A DNA stretch of 64,000 nucleotides from DATKRB01 sp036501425 (GTDB taxonomy: Bacteria > Actinomycetota > Acidimicrobiia > Acidimicrobiales > RAAP-2), in the NCBI GenBank assembly GCA_036501425.1, contig DASYAI010000062.1, positions 162,303-226,302 on the forward strand. The letters run 5' to 3'. Position 1 is the first letter of the stretch. Every line of letters begins with the position of its first letter. A program made the position numbers and the translations under genes. Shown here one piece after another: positions 16,534 through 25,040 of this stretch. The notes below the pieces were generated by a model, which was not told where the DNA came from, did no database searches, and saw only the letters and a program-made list of their open reading frames with translations.

Positions 16534-17472
16534 ATGCTCATCATCCAGCGACCCACCGTCGAGGCCGTCGACGAGGAACGGGAGAACCGCCAGCGGTTCG
16601 CCATCGGGCCCCTCGACCCGGGCTTCGGCCACACCCTCGGCAACTCGCTCCGCCGGACCCTGCTGTCCTCGATCCCCGGTGCGGCGGTGACCCAGGTGCG
16701 CTTCGACGAGGCGCTCCACGAGTTCACCACCCTGCCGGGGGTGAAAGAGGACGTGACCGACATCATCTTGAACCTCAAGGACCTGCTGGTCCGGGTGTAC
16801 ACCGACGAGCCGGTGACCCTGCGCTTCGACAAGCGGGGCCCGGGTGATGCCACGGCGGCCGACCTGCAGACCACGCCGGACGTGGAGGTCCTCAACCCCG
16901 ACCTCCACGTGGCCTCCCTCAACGCCAAGGGCCGCCTGGCCTTCGACGTGACCCTCGAGCGGGGCCGGGGCTACGTGTCGGCCGACCGCAACAAGCGCAC
17001 CGGGACCATCGGGGTCATCCCGGTGGACTCCATCTTCTCGCCCGTGCGGCGGGTGACCTTCAGCGTGGAGCCGGTCCGGGTGGAGCAGTCCACCGACTTC
17101 GACAGCCTGGTGCTCGACATCGAGACCGACGGGTCGCTCACCCCCCGCGAGGCGCTGGCCTCGGCGGGCGACACCCTGCGGACCCTGGTCGGGCTGGTGG
17201 CCGACCTCGAGGAGTCGCCCCGCGGCCTCGAGCTCGGCGAGACCGGCACCACCGGGGGCGGGTCCCCGGACCTCGACCTGCGCATCGAGGAGCTGGACCT
17301 CTCGGAGCGGCCCCGGAACTGCCTCAAGCGGGCCCAGATCAACACCATCGGCGAGCTGGTCGAGCGCACGATCGACGACCTGCTCGGCATCACCAACTTC
17401 GGGCAGAAGTCCCTCGACGAGGTCCTCCAGCGGCTCGACGAGCGCGGCCTCGCCCTGCGGACCAAGGACTGA
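16534..17472 (+). CDS. rpoA: RNA polymerase alpha subunit
   Basis: Alpha subunit (312 residues) that dimerises to nucleate RNA polymerase assembly and binds UP elements through its C-terminal domain. N-terminal domain: FAIGPLDPGFGHTLGNSLRRTLLSSIPG, of which the key piece is LGNSLRRTLL near residue 40. C-terminal domain near residues 245-310 with LSERPRNCLKRAQINTIGEL and NFGQKSLDEV. ATG 16534 has GAGGAG 9 nt upstream. rplQ follows by 4 bp. Confidence 0.97.
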   Translation: MLIIQRPTVEAVDEERENRQRFAIGPLDPGFGHTLGNSLRRTLLSSIPGAAVTQVRFDEALHEFTTLPGVKEDVTDIILNLKDLLVRVYTDEPVTLRFDKRGPGDATAADLQTTPDVEVLNPDLHVASLNAKGRLAFDVTLERGRGYVSADRNKRTGTIGVIPVDSIFSPVRRVTFSVEPVRVEQSTDFDSLVLDIETDGSLTPREALASAGDTLRTLVGLVADLEESPRGLELGETGTTGGGSPDLDLRIEELDLSERPRNCLKRAQINTIGELVERTIDDLLGITNFGQKSLDEVLQRLDERGLALRTKD

Positions 17473-17476
17473 CGGC

Positions 17477-17830
17477 ATGCAGGGAACTCCCAAACGGGGC
17501 CGCCGGCTCGGTGGCGACGCCGCGCACCAGAAGGCCATGCTCGGCAACCTGGTGGCGTCGCTCATCGCCGCCGAGTCGCTGGTCACCACCGAGTCCAAGG
17601 CCAAGGCGCTGCGACCGGTGGCCGAAAAGTGCATCACCGCCGCCCGCAAGGGCGGCGTGCACCAGCAGCGCCAGGTGGTCGCCCTGATCCGGGACAAGGA
17701 CATGGCCCACAAGCTCTTCGAGGAGATCGGGCCGCGCTACTCGGACCGTCCCGGCGGGTACACCCGCATCCTGAAGCTGGGTCCGCGCCCGGGGGACGAC
17801 GCTCCGATGGCGCGGATCGAACTGGTCTGA
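17477..17830 (+). CDS. rplQ: 50S ribosomal protein L17
   Basis: L17, 117 residues, standard length. The GRRLGGDAAHQKAMLGNLV start and the C-terminal GGYTRILKLGPRPGDDAPMA signature are clear. Last ribosomal gene of the alpha operon. Confidence 0.97.
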   Translation: MQGTPKRGRRLGGDAAHQKAMLGNLVASLIAAESLVTTESKAKALRPVAEKCITAARKGGVHQQRQVVALIRDKDMAHKLFEEIGPRYSDRPGGYTRILKLGPRPGDDAPMARIELV

Positions 17831-17982
17831 GCGCGTCCCGCCCGCCGGGGCGGCCACCGGTGCCCCCGCGCCCGGCGACCGCCCGGCGCGGGACCGGACC
17901 GGCGGTGCCCCAGGCCCGGGCCCAGGTCCCCGCAGAGGTGGGGCCGGGGCCGGTGGACCTCGCCGAGGTGGAGCCGGGGCCG

Positions 17983-18798
17983 GTGGTGCGGTGGCGCCTC
18001 GACCTGGCCTACGACGGCAGCGGGTTCCGGGGCTTCGCCGTCCAAGACGGCGTCCCCACGGTGGCCGGCGCGCTGGCGCGGGCTCTCCAGCGGGTGGCCC
18101 GGACCGAGGGGCCGATCCCGGTGACCTGTGCCGGGCGCACCGACGCCGGAGTGCACGCCCGGGCCCAGGTGGTCCACGTCGACCTGCCGGCCCCCGCCCT
18201 CGGTGCCGGCCCGCCCGGCGCCCCGCCGGACCTCGACCCGGAGCGCCTGGTGCGCTCGTTGAACCGGCAGCTGGCACCGGCCATCGTCGTTCGATCCGCC
18301 TCGGTGGCCCCGGCCGGGTTCGACGCCCGGCGCTCGGCGGTGAGCCGGGCGTACCGGTACCTGGTGTGGAACGCTCCGGTGCCCGACCCGCTGCTGGCGC
18401 CGGTGGCCTGGCACGTGGAACCGGCGCTCGACCTGCGGGCGATGGCCGCGGCCACCGACGTGCTGATCGGCGAGCACGATTTCCGGGCCTTCTGCCGGCG
18501 GGCTCCGGGGACCGGTCGACACGAGCCGATCCCCCGGGTGGTGACCCGGGCGGAGTGGTCGGTGGTCCCGAGCGCGGCGGCGGACGCCGGCGGCGGCCGC
18601 CTGCTGCGCCTCGACATCGAGGCCGGCTCGTTCTGCCACCAGATGGTCCGCTCCCTGGTCGGATGCCTGGTGGACGTCGGTCGGGGCCGGGGCAACGCCG
18701 CCACCACGCTGTCCCTGCTGCGGGCGGGCGAGCGCTCCTCGCGTACCGCCCCGGCTCCGGCACTCGGCCTGTGCCTGGTGGCGGTGCGCTACCCGTGA
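17983..18798 (+). CDS. truA: tRNA pseudouridine synthase A
   Basis: Makes pseudouridine at positions 38-40 of tRNA anticodon arms. Catalytic Asp in CAGRTDAGVHARAQVVH, plus LDLAYDGSGFRGFA at the N-terminus, SRAYRYLVWN and GSFCHQMVRSLVG. Start uncertain: the frame is open from GTG 17860 but is low-complexity until 17983/17986, where two consecutive GTG codons precede RWRLDLAYDG, the normal TruA N-terminus. I chose 17983 (271 residues, family 245-275). Commonly follows rplQ in actinobacteria. Confidence 0.9.
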   Translation: MVRWRLDLAYDGSGFRGFAVQDGVPTVAGALARALQRVARTEGPIPVTCAGRTDAGVHARAQVVHVDLPAPALGAGPPGAPPDLDPERLVRSLNRQLAPAIVVRSASVAPAGFDARRSAVSRAYRYLVWNAPVPDPLLAPVAWHVEPALDLRAMAAATDVLIGEHDFRAFCRRAPGTGRHEPIPRVVTRAEWSVVPSAAADAGGGRLLRLDIEAGSFCHQMVRSLVGCLVDVGRGRGNAATTLSLLRAGERSSRTAPAPALGLCLVAVRYP

Positions 18799-18808
18799 GG
18801 CCGCCGGC

Positions 18809-18837
18809 TTGCCGCCGGGCCCCGGTGGTCGTATCCT
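18809..18837 (+). promoter_or_regulatory. Putative rplM-rpsI promoter
   Basis: -35 TTGCCG (18809-18814), 17-bp spacer, -10 TATCCT (18832-18837). Start expected near 18844, leaving a ~127-nt leader before rplM. The pair has the same form as the groES promoter in this window (TTGCCC-17-TATCGT). Confidence 0.6.
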
Positions 18838-18970
18838 TTCGACGCCCGACCTGCCTGCAGGTGATGGTCCACCCCGCCCGGCGGTCGACGACCTCCGAAG
18901 CGCGGTGCACCTGCGGACCGGCGCAGCGCAGCGACGGGCGTCCGCCCAGATTCGAGTAGGGGAACCACCC

Positions 18971-19417
18971 TTGCGTACCTACGCACCGAAAGCCAACGAC
19001 ATCCAGCGGGCCTGGCACCTCGTCGACGCCGACGGCCTGGTCCTGGGGCGGCTGGCCACCGAGGTCGCCCGCATCCTGCGGGGCAAGCATCAGCCCTTCT
19101 TCGCCCCCCACATCGACACCGGCGACCACGTGGTGGTGGTCAACGCGGCCAAGATCGTCGTGACGGGGAACGCCGAGGACAAGTTCGCCTACCGCCACAG
19201 CGGCTATCCGGGCGGCCTGCGCCGGCGCAGCTACGCCGAGCTGCTGGCCACCGCGCCCGACGAGGTCATCCGCCGGGCGGTGCGCGGGATGCTGCCGAAG
19301 AACACCCTGGGGCGCCAGCAGCTGGCCAAGCTGAAGGTCTACCCCGGTCCCGACCACCCCCACGCCGCCCAGGACCCCCAGCCGCTCGAGCTGGCCGCGG
19401 CCCGACGGGTCTCCTGA
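18971..19417 (+). CDS. rplM: 50S ribosomal protein L13, TTG start
   Basis: L13, an early 50S assembly protein of 148 residues. The canonical N-terminus RTYAPKANDIQRAWHLVDA directly follows TTG 18971, with AGGGGAA (18958-18964) 6 nt upstream, so TTG is the start. GRLATEVARILRGKHQPFF and the GMLPKNTLGRQQLAKLKVYPG signature are present. Paired with rpsI as usual. Confidence 0.96.
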   Translation: MRTYAPKANDIQRAWHLVDADGLVLGRLATEVARILRGKHQPFFAPHIDTGDHVVVVNAAKIVVTGNAEDKFAYRHSGYPGGLRRRSYAELLATAPDEVIRRAVRGMLPKNTLGRQQLAKLKVYPGPDHPHAAQDPQPLELAAARRVS

Positions 19418-19437
19418 GCAGCCGAGAGGAATCGACG

Positions 19438-19830
19438 ATGCCAGTCCCGCTGTCCCAGACCACCGGCCGCCGCAAGCAGGCGGTCGCCCGGGTGCGCTTC
19501 CGCCCCGGCGAGGGCAAGATCACGGTCAACCGGCGCCCGGTCGAGCAGTACTTCCCCTCGGCGACCCACCGCATGCTGGTGGCCGAGCCGTTGCGGGTCA
19601 CCAGCCTGGCCGAGGCCTACGACATCGACGCCACCATCGACGGGGGCGGCATGTCGGGCCAGGCGGGCGCGCTGCGCCTGGGCATCGCCCGGGCCCTGTG
19701 CGCCCTGGACCCCGAGCTGCGCACCGCGCTCAAGCGTTCCGGGCTGCTCACCCGGGACGCCCGCGAGAAGGAGAGCAAGAAGTACGGCCTGAAGAAGGCC
19801 CGCAAGGCTCCCCAGTACTCCAAGCGGTAA
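19438..19830 (+). CDS. rpsI: 30S ribosomal protein S9
   Basis: S9, whose C-terminal tail touches P-site tRNA. 130 residues: TTGRRKQAVARVRF near the start, GGGMSGQAGALRLGIARAL, and the basic C-terminal KKYGLKKARKAPQYSKR. glmM starts 4 bp after the stop. Confidence 0.98.
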   Translation: MPVPLSQTTGRRKQAVARVRFRPGEGKITVNRRPVEQYFPSATHRMLVAEPLRVTSLAEAYDIDATIDGGGMSGQAGALRLGIARALCALDPELRTALKRSGLLTRDAREKESKKYGLKKARKAPQYSKR

Positions 19831-19834
19831 CGAC

Positions 19835-21193
19835 GTGCCGCAGGCCCGCTTCGGGACGGACGGGCTGCGGGGGGTCGCCAACGGCGACCTGACCGCCGAG
19901 GTGGCGATCGCGCTGGGCCGGGCCGTGGGGCGGGTCCTGCCCGCCCACACCTTCGTCGTCGGGCGCGACACCCGGCGCTCGGGCCCGCTCCTGCAGGCCG
20001 CCCTGTCGGCGGGGCTGGCCACCGAGGGCGCCGACGTGCTCGACATCGGGGTCGTCCCGACGCCGGCGGTGGCCTACGTCTGCCAGCGCCGGGGCCTGCC
20101 GGGGGCCATGGTGTCGGCGTCGCACAACCCCTTCGGCGACAACGGGATCAAGGTCTTCGGCGACGGCGGGACCAAGCTGCCCACCCAGACCGAGGCGGTG
20201 GTCGAGCACGAGCTGGACCTGGTGCTCGACGACCCCGGGCACCCGCCGCGCCGGCCCACCGGCCACGGGGTCGGGGTGATCGGCACCGAGCCGGGGGCCG
20301 CCGACGACTACCGGGCCCACCTGCGCGGCTCGGTGGAGGGTCGCCGGCTCGACGGGCTGCGGGTGGTGCTCGACTGCGCCAACGGGTCGGCGGCCGCCTT
20401 CGCCCCCGAGGTCTTCGCCGGGCTGGGCGCCGAGGTACTGGCCATCGCCTGCGATCCCGACGGCGCCAACATCAACCACGAGTGCGGATCGACCCACCCC
20501 GAGACGCTGGCCCGCACGGTGGTGGACACCGGCGCCGACCTGGGTCTGGCCTTCGACGGGGACGCCGACCGGCTGGTGGCGGTGGATCACACCGGCGTGG
20601 TGGCCGACGGGGACGTCCTGCTGGCCCTCTTCGCGCTGGACCTGGCCGAGCGGGACCTGCTGCCGGGCAACAAGGTGGTCGTCACCGTCATGACCAACCT
20701 GGGCTTCCGGCGCGCCATGGCCGAGCGGGGCATCGCCGTGCTCGAGACGCCGGTCGGCGACCGGGCGGTGCTGGAGGGACTCGACGCCGAGGGGCTGGCC
20801 CTGGGGGGCGAGCAGTCCGGGCACATCGTGTTCCGGCGCGCCGCCACCACCGGTGACGGGATGCTGACCGGCCTGCAGCTCGCCGACCTGGTTCTGCGGC
20901 GCGACCGGCACCTGGCCGCGCTGTCGGCGGGCCTGATCGACCGGGTGCCCCAGCTGCTCGTCAACGTGCCGGTGGCCGACCCGGGCCGGCTGGAGTCGGC
21001 CGAGGACGTGTGGCGGGCCGTGGCCGAGGTGGAGCTCCAGCTGGGGCAGACCGGGCGGGTGCTGCTGCGGGCCAGCGGCACCGAGCCGCTGGTGCGGGTG
21101 ATGGTGGAGGCGCCGACCGAGGACCAGGCGGAGTGGGCAGCCAACCGGTTGCGCTCAGCGGTGCAGCATTCCCTGGGCGCGGTGCCGGCGTGA
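19835..21193 (+). CDS. glmM: Phosphoglucosamine mutase
   Basis: Converts glucosamine-6-phosphate to glucosamine-1-phosphate for UDP-GlcNAc and wall synthesis. 452 residues. ARFGTDGLRGVAN at the N-terminus, phosphoserine loop SASHNPFGDNGIK, metal loop FDGDADRL, and C-terminal phosphate site RASGTEPLVRVMVEA. GTG 19835. Position after rplM-rpsI matches many actinobacteria. The stop overlaps the next gene as GTGA. Confidence 0.97.
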   Translation: MPQARFGTDGLRGVANGDLTAEVAIALGRAVGRVLPAHTFVVGRDTRRSGPLLQAALSAGLATEGADVLDIGVVPTPAVAYVCQRRGLPGAMVSASHNPFGDNGIKVFGDGGTKLPTQTEAVVEHELDLVLDDPGHPPRRPTGHGVGVIGTEPGAADDYRAHLRGSVEGRRLDGLRVVLDCANGSAAAFAPEVFAGLGAEVLAIACDPDGANINHECGSTHPETLARTVVDTGADLGLAFDGDADRLVAVDHTGVVADGDVLLALFALDLAERDLLPGNKVVVTVMTNLGFRRAMAERGIAVLETPVGDRAVLEGLDAEGLALGGEQSGHIVFRRAATTGDGMLTGLQLADLVLRRDRHLAALSAGLIDRVPQLLVNVPVADPGRLESAEDVWRAVAEVELQLGQTGRVLLRASGTEPLVRVMVEAPTEDQAEWAANRLRSAVQHSLGAVPA

Positions 21194-21669
21194 CCCCGCC
21201 GGCGGGCCCTTCGGGTCCCGGCCCCTCGGCGCCCGCCGGAGGCCCCGGGGTCGGAGCCATCGCCGGGGTCGGGATCGACGCGGTGGACGTGCCCCGCTTC
21301 GCCGAGACGATCCGCCGCCGCCCGGGGCTGGTGGACCGGATGTTCTCGGTGGCCGAGCAGGAGGACGCCCGCCGCTCGCGCCGCCCGGAGGAGCGCCTGG
21401 CGGCGCGCTTCGCCGCCAAGGAGGCGGTCATGAAGGCGCTGGGGCGGGGGCTCGGCAGCTTCGCGCTGCGCGACGTAGAGGTGGTCCGCAGCACGGCCAG
21501 CGGGTCGCGAGCGGGCGCGCCCTCGCTGCGCCTCGGACCGGGCGCCGCCGCGGTGGCCAAGGAGTGCTCGGTCGTCGGCTGGCACGTCTCGCTGACCCAC
21601 ACCGCCACCGTCGCCATGGCCGTGGTGGTGGCCGAGCGGGCGGCGGGCGACGCGCCCGGCGCCCCGTAG
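21190..21669 (+). CDS. acpS: Holo-[acyl-carrier-protein] synthase
   Basis: Transfers the 4'-phosphopantetheine arm from CoA to ACP. Motifs VGIDAVDVPRF, RFAAKEAVMKALG (metal-binding Glu and Lys) and HVSLTHT are clear. From GTG 21190 (GTGA overlap with glmM) the product is 159 residues. The first ~25 residues are Pro/Gly/Ala-rich (GPSGPGPSAPAGGPG) and not part of the usual ~125-residue fold. No alternative start lies nearer the core, so the extension seems real. Confidence 0.92.
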   Translation: MTPPAGPSGPGPSAPAGGPGVGAIAGVGIDAVDVPRFAETIRRRPGLVDRMFSVAEQEDARRSRRPEERLAARFAAKEAVMKALGRGLGSFALRDVEVVRSTASGSRAGAPSLRLGPGAAAVAKECSVVGWHVSLTHTATVAMAVVVAERAAGDAPGAP

Positions 21670-21691
21670 GACCCCGGGACCGGAGGCCGTC

Positions 21692-23188
21692 GTGCGCCCA
21701 GTCGTGACCATCGAGCAGATGCGGGTCGCCGACGCCAAGGCCATGGCGTCGGTCGGCGAGGCGACCCTGGTCGAGCGGGCCGGCACCGCGGTCGCCCACG
21801 CCGCCGTGCGGCTGCTCGGGGGCGGCTACGGGCACCGGGTCGTGGTGGTGGCGGGGCCCGGCAACAACGGGGCCGACGGCCGGGTGGCGGCCCGGCTCCT
21901 GCGCCGGCGCGGCGCCCGGGTGACGGTGGTGCCCCCGAACCACGACGAGGCGTTGCCGGCCGGCGCCGACCTGGTGATCGACGCCGCCTACGGCACCGGC
22001 TTCCGGGGCACCTACGAGGCCCCCGAGCTCGCGCCCGGCGTGCCGGTCCTCGCCGTCGACATCCCCTCGGGGGTGGCCGGCGACACCGGCGCGGTCTCGG
22101 GCCGGCCCCTGGGGGCCACCGTGACGGTCACCTTCGCCGCGCTCAAGCCGGGGCTGATCCAGGGGGAGGGCGCCGAGCTGGCCGGGCGGGTCGAGGTGGT
22201 CGACATCGGGGTCGAGGTGGACGAGGCGACGGCGGGGCTGATCGAGGACGACGACGTGGCGGCGCTGCTGGCGCCCCGGCGCCGGTCGGCCCACAAGTGG
22301 GAGTCCGCCGTGGCGGTGGTCGCCGGGTCCCCCGGGATGGAGGGCGCCTCGGCGCTCTGCGCCCGCGCCGCGGCCCAGGCGGGGGCCGGCATGGTGCGCC
22401 TGGCCGTCCCCGGCAGCGACGACGGGGCGGGCGGGACTCGCCCGGGTCCCTGGCCCCTCGAGGCGGTGCGGATGCCGCTGGGCGCCGACGGTTGGGCCGA
22501 CGACGTCCTGGCGGTGCTCGCCCGGTGCGCCGCCCTGGTGGTGGGGCCGGGCCTCGGGCGCCACGAGGCCACCGCCCGCGAGGTGCGCCGGCTGATCGGC
22601 CGGAGCCCGGTGCCGGTGATCGCCGACGCCGACGCGCTGGCCGCCCTGGGGGGCGCTGCCGCCGCGCGCAAGATCGTCGCCGAGTCCGACCGGGCGGTCG
22701 TGTTCACCCCCCACGACGGCGAGTACCGGGCGATGGCCGGCCGGGCCCCGGGTGAGGACCGCCTGAAGGCCGCCCGCGACCTGGCCAAACAGACCGGTGC
22801 CGTCGTGCTGCTGAAGGGCCCCCTCACGGTGGTGGCCTCACCCGACGGCGCTGCGGCGGCCGGCGGGACCCGGCCCGCCGGTGGCGCCCAGGCCGGTGGG
22901 ACCCCGCCTGGCGGTGGCGCCGAGGCCGGTGGCGCCCAGGGCGACGGCGCCGCCCTGTCGCTGCTCTCGCTGGCCGGGTCGGCCCGGCTCGCCACGGCGG
23001 GGACCGGCGACGTGCTGTCGGGGATCATCGGCGCCTTCGTGGCGCGTGGGACGGCCCCGGCCCCGGCTGCCGCCCTGGCTGCCCACGTCCATGGCCGGGC
23101 GGCCGCCCTCGGGGCGGCCGAGGGCCTGGTGGCGAGCGACCTGCCGGTCCTCGTGTCGAGGTGGTTGTCCTCCGGAGCGGCCCGGTAG
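21692..23188 (+). CDS. nnr: Bifunctional NAD(P)H-hydrate epimerase/dehydratase
   Basis: Repairs hydrated NAD(P)H. N-terminal YjeF epimerase domain (about 1-210; VAGPGNNGADGRVAARLL, DAAYGTGFRG) and C-terminal ribokinase-like dehydratase domain (about 215-498; GPGLGRHEATAREV, FTPHDGEYRAM, LATAGTGDVLSGIIGAF). GTG 21692 with GGAGG 5 nt upstream. Odd: residues ~386-417 form a Gly/Ala/Pro low-complexity insert (GGTRPAGGAQAGGTPPGGG) just before the nucleotide-site TAGTGD motif, where family members have a short loop. Confidence 0.94.
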   Translation: MRPVVTIEQMRVADAKAMASVGEATLVERAGTAVAHAAVRLLGGGYGHRVVVVAGPGNNGADGRVAARLLRRRGARVTVVPPNHDEALPAGADLVIDAAYGTGFRGTYEAPELAPGVPVLAVDIPSGVAGDTGAVSGRPLGATVTVTFAALKPGLIQGEGAELAGRVEVVDIGVEVDEATAGLIEDDDVAALLAPRRRSAHKWESAVAVVAGSPGMEGASALCARAAAQAGAGMVRLAVPGSDDGAGGTRPGPWPLEAVRMPLGADGWADDVLAVLARCAALVVGPGLGRHEATAREVRRLIGRSPVPVIADADALAALGGAAAARKIVAESDRAVVFTPHDGEYRAMAGRAPGEDRLKAARDLAKQTGAVVLLKGPLTVVASPDGAAAAGGTRPAGGAQAGGTPPGGGAEAGGAQGDGAALSLLSLAGSARLATAGTGDVLSGIIGAFVARGTAPAPAAALAAHVHGRAAALGAAEGLVASDLPVLVSRWLSSGAAR

Positions 23189-24366
23189 TGGCGAGCGGCG
23201 CCGCCGGCAGCTTCCGCCCGGCGTGGGCGGCAGTCGACCTCGGGGCGCTCGGGCGCAACGTCGCCACGCTGTGCGAGGTCGTCCGGCCGGCCGCGCTCTG
23301 CGCGGTCGTCAAGGCGGACGGCTATGGGCACGGCGCGGCGCCGGTGGCATCGGCGGCACTGGCCGCCGGTGCGTCCTGCCTGGCGGTCGCCCTGGTCGAG
23401 GAGGCGATCGAGCTGCGCGAGGCGGGGATCGCCCAGCCGGTGCTGCTGCTCTCCGAGCCGCCCGCCGACGCGCTGGACGCCGCGGTGGCAGCGGGGGTCA
23501 CCCTCACCGTCTACACCCCCGAGACCATCCTGCGGCTGGGCGCGGCGGCCCGCCGGGCGGCGACGACCGTGTCGGTGCACCTGAAGGTGGACACCGGCAT
23601 GCATCGGGTCGGCGCGGCCCCGGCAGCGCTCGTGGCGCTGGCGGCCGCGGTGGACGAGGAGGCGGGACTGGGGCTCGAGGGGGTCTGGACCCATCTGGCG
23701 GTCGCCGACGGGGCCGGGGACGACGACCGCGACTACACCCGGGCGCAGCTGGACCGCTTCGACGACGCCCGATCGAGGCTGGGCGGCTCCCGAACCCCGG
23801 GCCTGGTGCTCCACGCGGCCAACTCGGCCGGTGCCATCGCCTGGCCCCGGGCCCGCTACGACCTGGTCCGGTGCGGGATCGCGCTCTACGGGCCGTCCCC
23901 GGGGCCGGCGGCGACGGCGGCCCTGGCCGACCTCGGGATCGGCCGCCTCGAGCCGGTCCTGTCGCTGCGGGCCCGGGTGGTGGCGGTACGCACGCTGGGC
24001 GCCGGCGAGCGGCCCTCCTACGGCCGGCTCCGCCCCCTGCCCGAGGAGTCCGTGGTGGCGACCGTTCCCCTCGGCTACGCCGACGGCGTGCCGCGCGCGC
24101 TGTTCGACGGCGGCTTCGAGGTCCTCGTCGGCGGCCGGCGGTGCCCATTGGCCGGCATGGTGACCATGGACCAGATCCTCGTGGACTGCGGTCCGAACGC
24201 CACGGTGACGGTGGGGGACGAGGTGGTGCTGCTCGGCTCCCAGGGCGACGAGGAGATCACCGCCGACGAGTGGGCGTCACGGTTGGGGACGATCAGCTAC
24301 GAGGTGCTGTGCGGGGTGGGTCCGCGGGTCCCGCGCCGCTACACCGGCCCCCCGCCGCCCGGCTGA
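23188..24366 (+). CDS. alr: Alanine racemase
   Basis: PLP enzyme making D-Ala for peptidoglycan. GTG 23188 overlaps the nnr stop by one base (TAGTG); an in-frame GTG 27 bp upstream is less likely. 392 residues. PLP Lys in CAVVKADGYGHGA, catalytic Tyr in RPSYGRLR, GYADGVPRAL and the MDQILVDCG segment. nnr-alr adjacency is common in bacteria. Confidence 0.96.
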   Translation: MASGAAGSFRPAWAAVDLGALGRNVATLCEVVRPAALCAVVKADGYGHGAAPVASAALAAGASCLAVALVEEAIELREAGIAQPVLLLSEPPADALDAAVAAGVTLTVYTPETILRLGAAARRAATTVSVHLKVDTGMHRVGAAPAALVALAAAVDEEAGLGLEGVWTHLAVADGAGDDDRDYTRAQLDRFDDARSRLGGSRTPGLVLHAANSAGAIAWPRARYDLVRCGIALYGPSPGPAATAALADLGIGRLEPVLSLRARVVAVRTLGAGERPSYGRLRPLPEESVVATVPLGYADGVPRALFDGGFEVLVGGRRCPLAGMVTMDQILVDCGPNATVTVGDEVVLLGSQGDEEITADEWASRLGTISYEVLCGVGPRVPRRYTGPPPPG

Positions 24367-24425
24367 GCCCGGCCCCGCCCCCCGGTTGAGCCCGGACCCC
24401 GCCGGGCGCCCGACCAGGGTCCCGG

Positions 24426-24431
24426 TACGAT
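24426..24431 (+). promoter_or_regulatory. -10 box for leaderless udg transcript
   Basis: TACGAT ends 6 nt before GTG 24438, and no Shine-Dalgarno lies in between. The expected transcription start coincides with the start codon, the arrangement of actinobacterial leaderless mRNAs. No -35 box is recognisable. Confidence 0.55.
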
Positions 24432-24437
24432 GCGGGG

Positions 24438-25040
24438 GTGAGCGCAGCGAGCGCACCGGCCGAGTTCGCGGCGCTGCGTGCCGACGCGCTCGCGTGCACC
24501 CGCTGCCCGCTGGCCGCCGGGCGGACCCAGGTGGTCTTCGGGGTGGGCGACCCGGCGGCCGACCTCATGTTCGTCGGCGAAGGGCCCGGCCGCGACGAGG
24601 ACCTGGCCGGGGAGCCCTTCGTCGGGCGCTCGGGCAAGCTGCTCGACCGGCTGCTCGACGAGGAGCTCGGCCGGGACCGGCGCTCGTGCTACATCGCCAA
24701 CGTGGTGAAGTGCCGGCCACCGCAGAACCGCGACCCCAAGCCCGAGGAGATCGCCGCCTGCCGGCCGTACCTGCAACGCCAGATCGAGCTGATCGACCCG
24801 GTCGTGATCGTGACCCTCGGGAACTTCGCCAGCCGGCTCCTGCTCGAGACCACCCAGGGCATCCGCCAGCTGCGGGGTCGTTCCTACCCGTACCGGGGGG
24901 GGCACCTGGTCCCCACCTACCACCCGGCGGCGGCGCTGCGCTCGGGCGGCCCGGTCGTCGCCGAGATGCGGGCGGACATGGTGCGCGCCAAGCGCCTGCT
25001 GGCGGTCGCCGCGCCCCGCCGGGCGGGAGGTACGCCGTGA
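24438..25040 (+). CDS. Uracil-DNA glycosylase, family 4 ([4Fe-4S])
   Basis: Excises uracil from DNA. 200 residues. Motif A GEGPGRDEDLAGEPFVGRSG and motif B HPAAALRS are typical of family-4 enzymes (thermophile/actinobacterial UDG). Cluster Cys C20-x2-C23, C92 and C108 are all present. Starts at GTG 24438 without a ribosome binding site. It lies between alr and tsaE, which are often direct neighbours in actinobacteria; the local -10 suggests its own promoter. The end overlaps tsaE by 4 bp. Confidence 0.93.
   Translation: MSAASAPAEFAALRADALACTRCPLAAGRTQVVFGVGDPAADLMFVGEGPGRDEDLAGEPFVGRSGKLLDRLLDEELGRDRRSCYIANVVKCRPPQNRDPKPEEIAACRPYLQRQIELIDPVVIVTLGNFASRLLLETTQGIRQLRGRSYPYRGGHLVPTYHPAAALRSGGPVVAEMRADMVRAKRLLAVAAPRRAGGTP

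Noticed and set aside
17860..17982. Upstream start for TruA
   Set aside because: Adds ~41 Pro/Arg/Gly-rich residues not typical of TruA; two GTG codons right before the conserved N-terminus fit better, though this is not certain.
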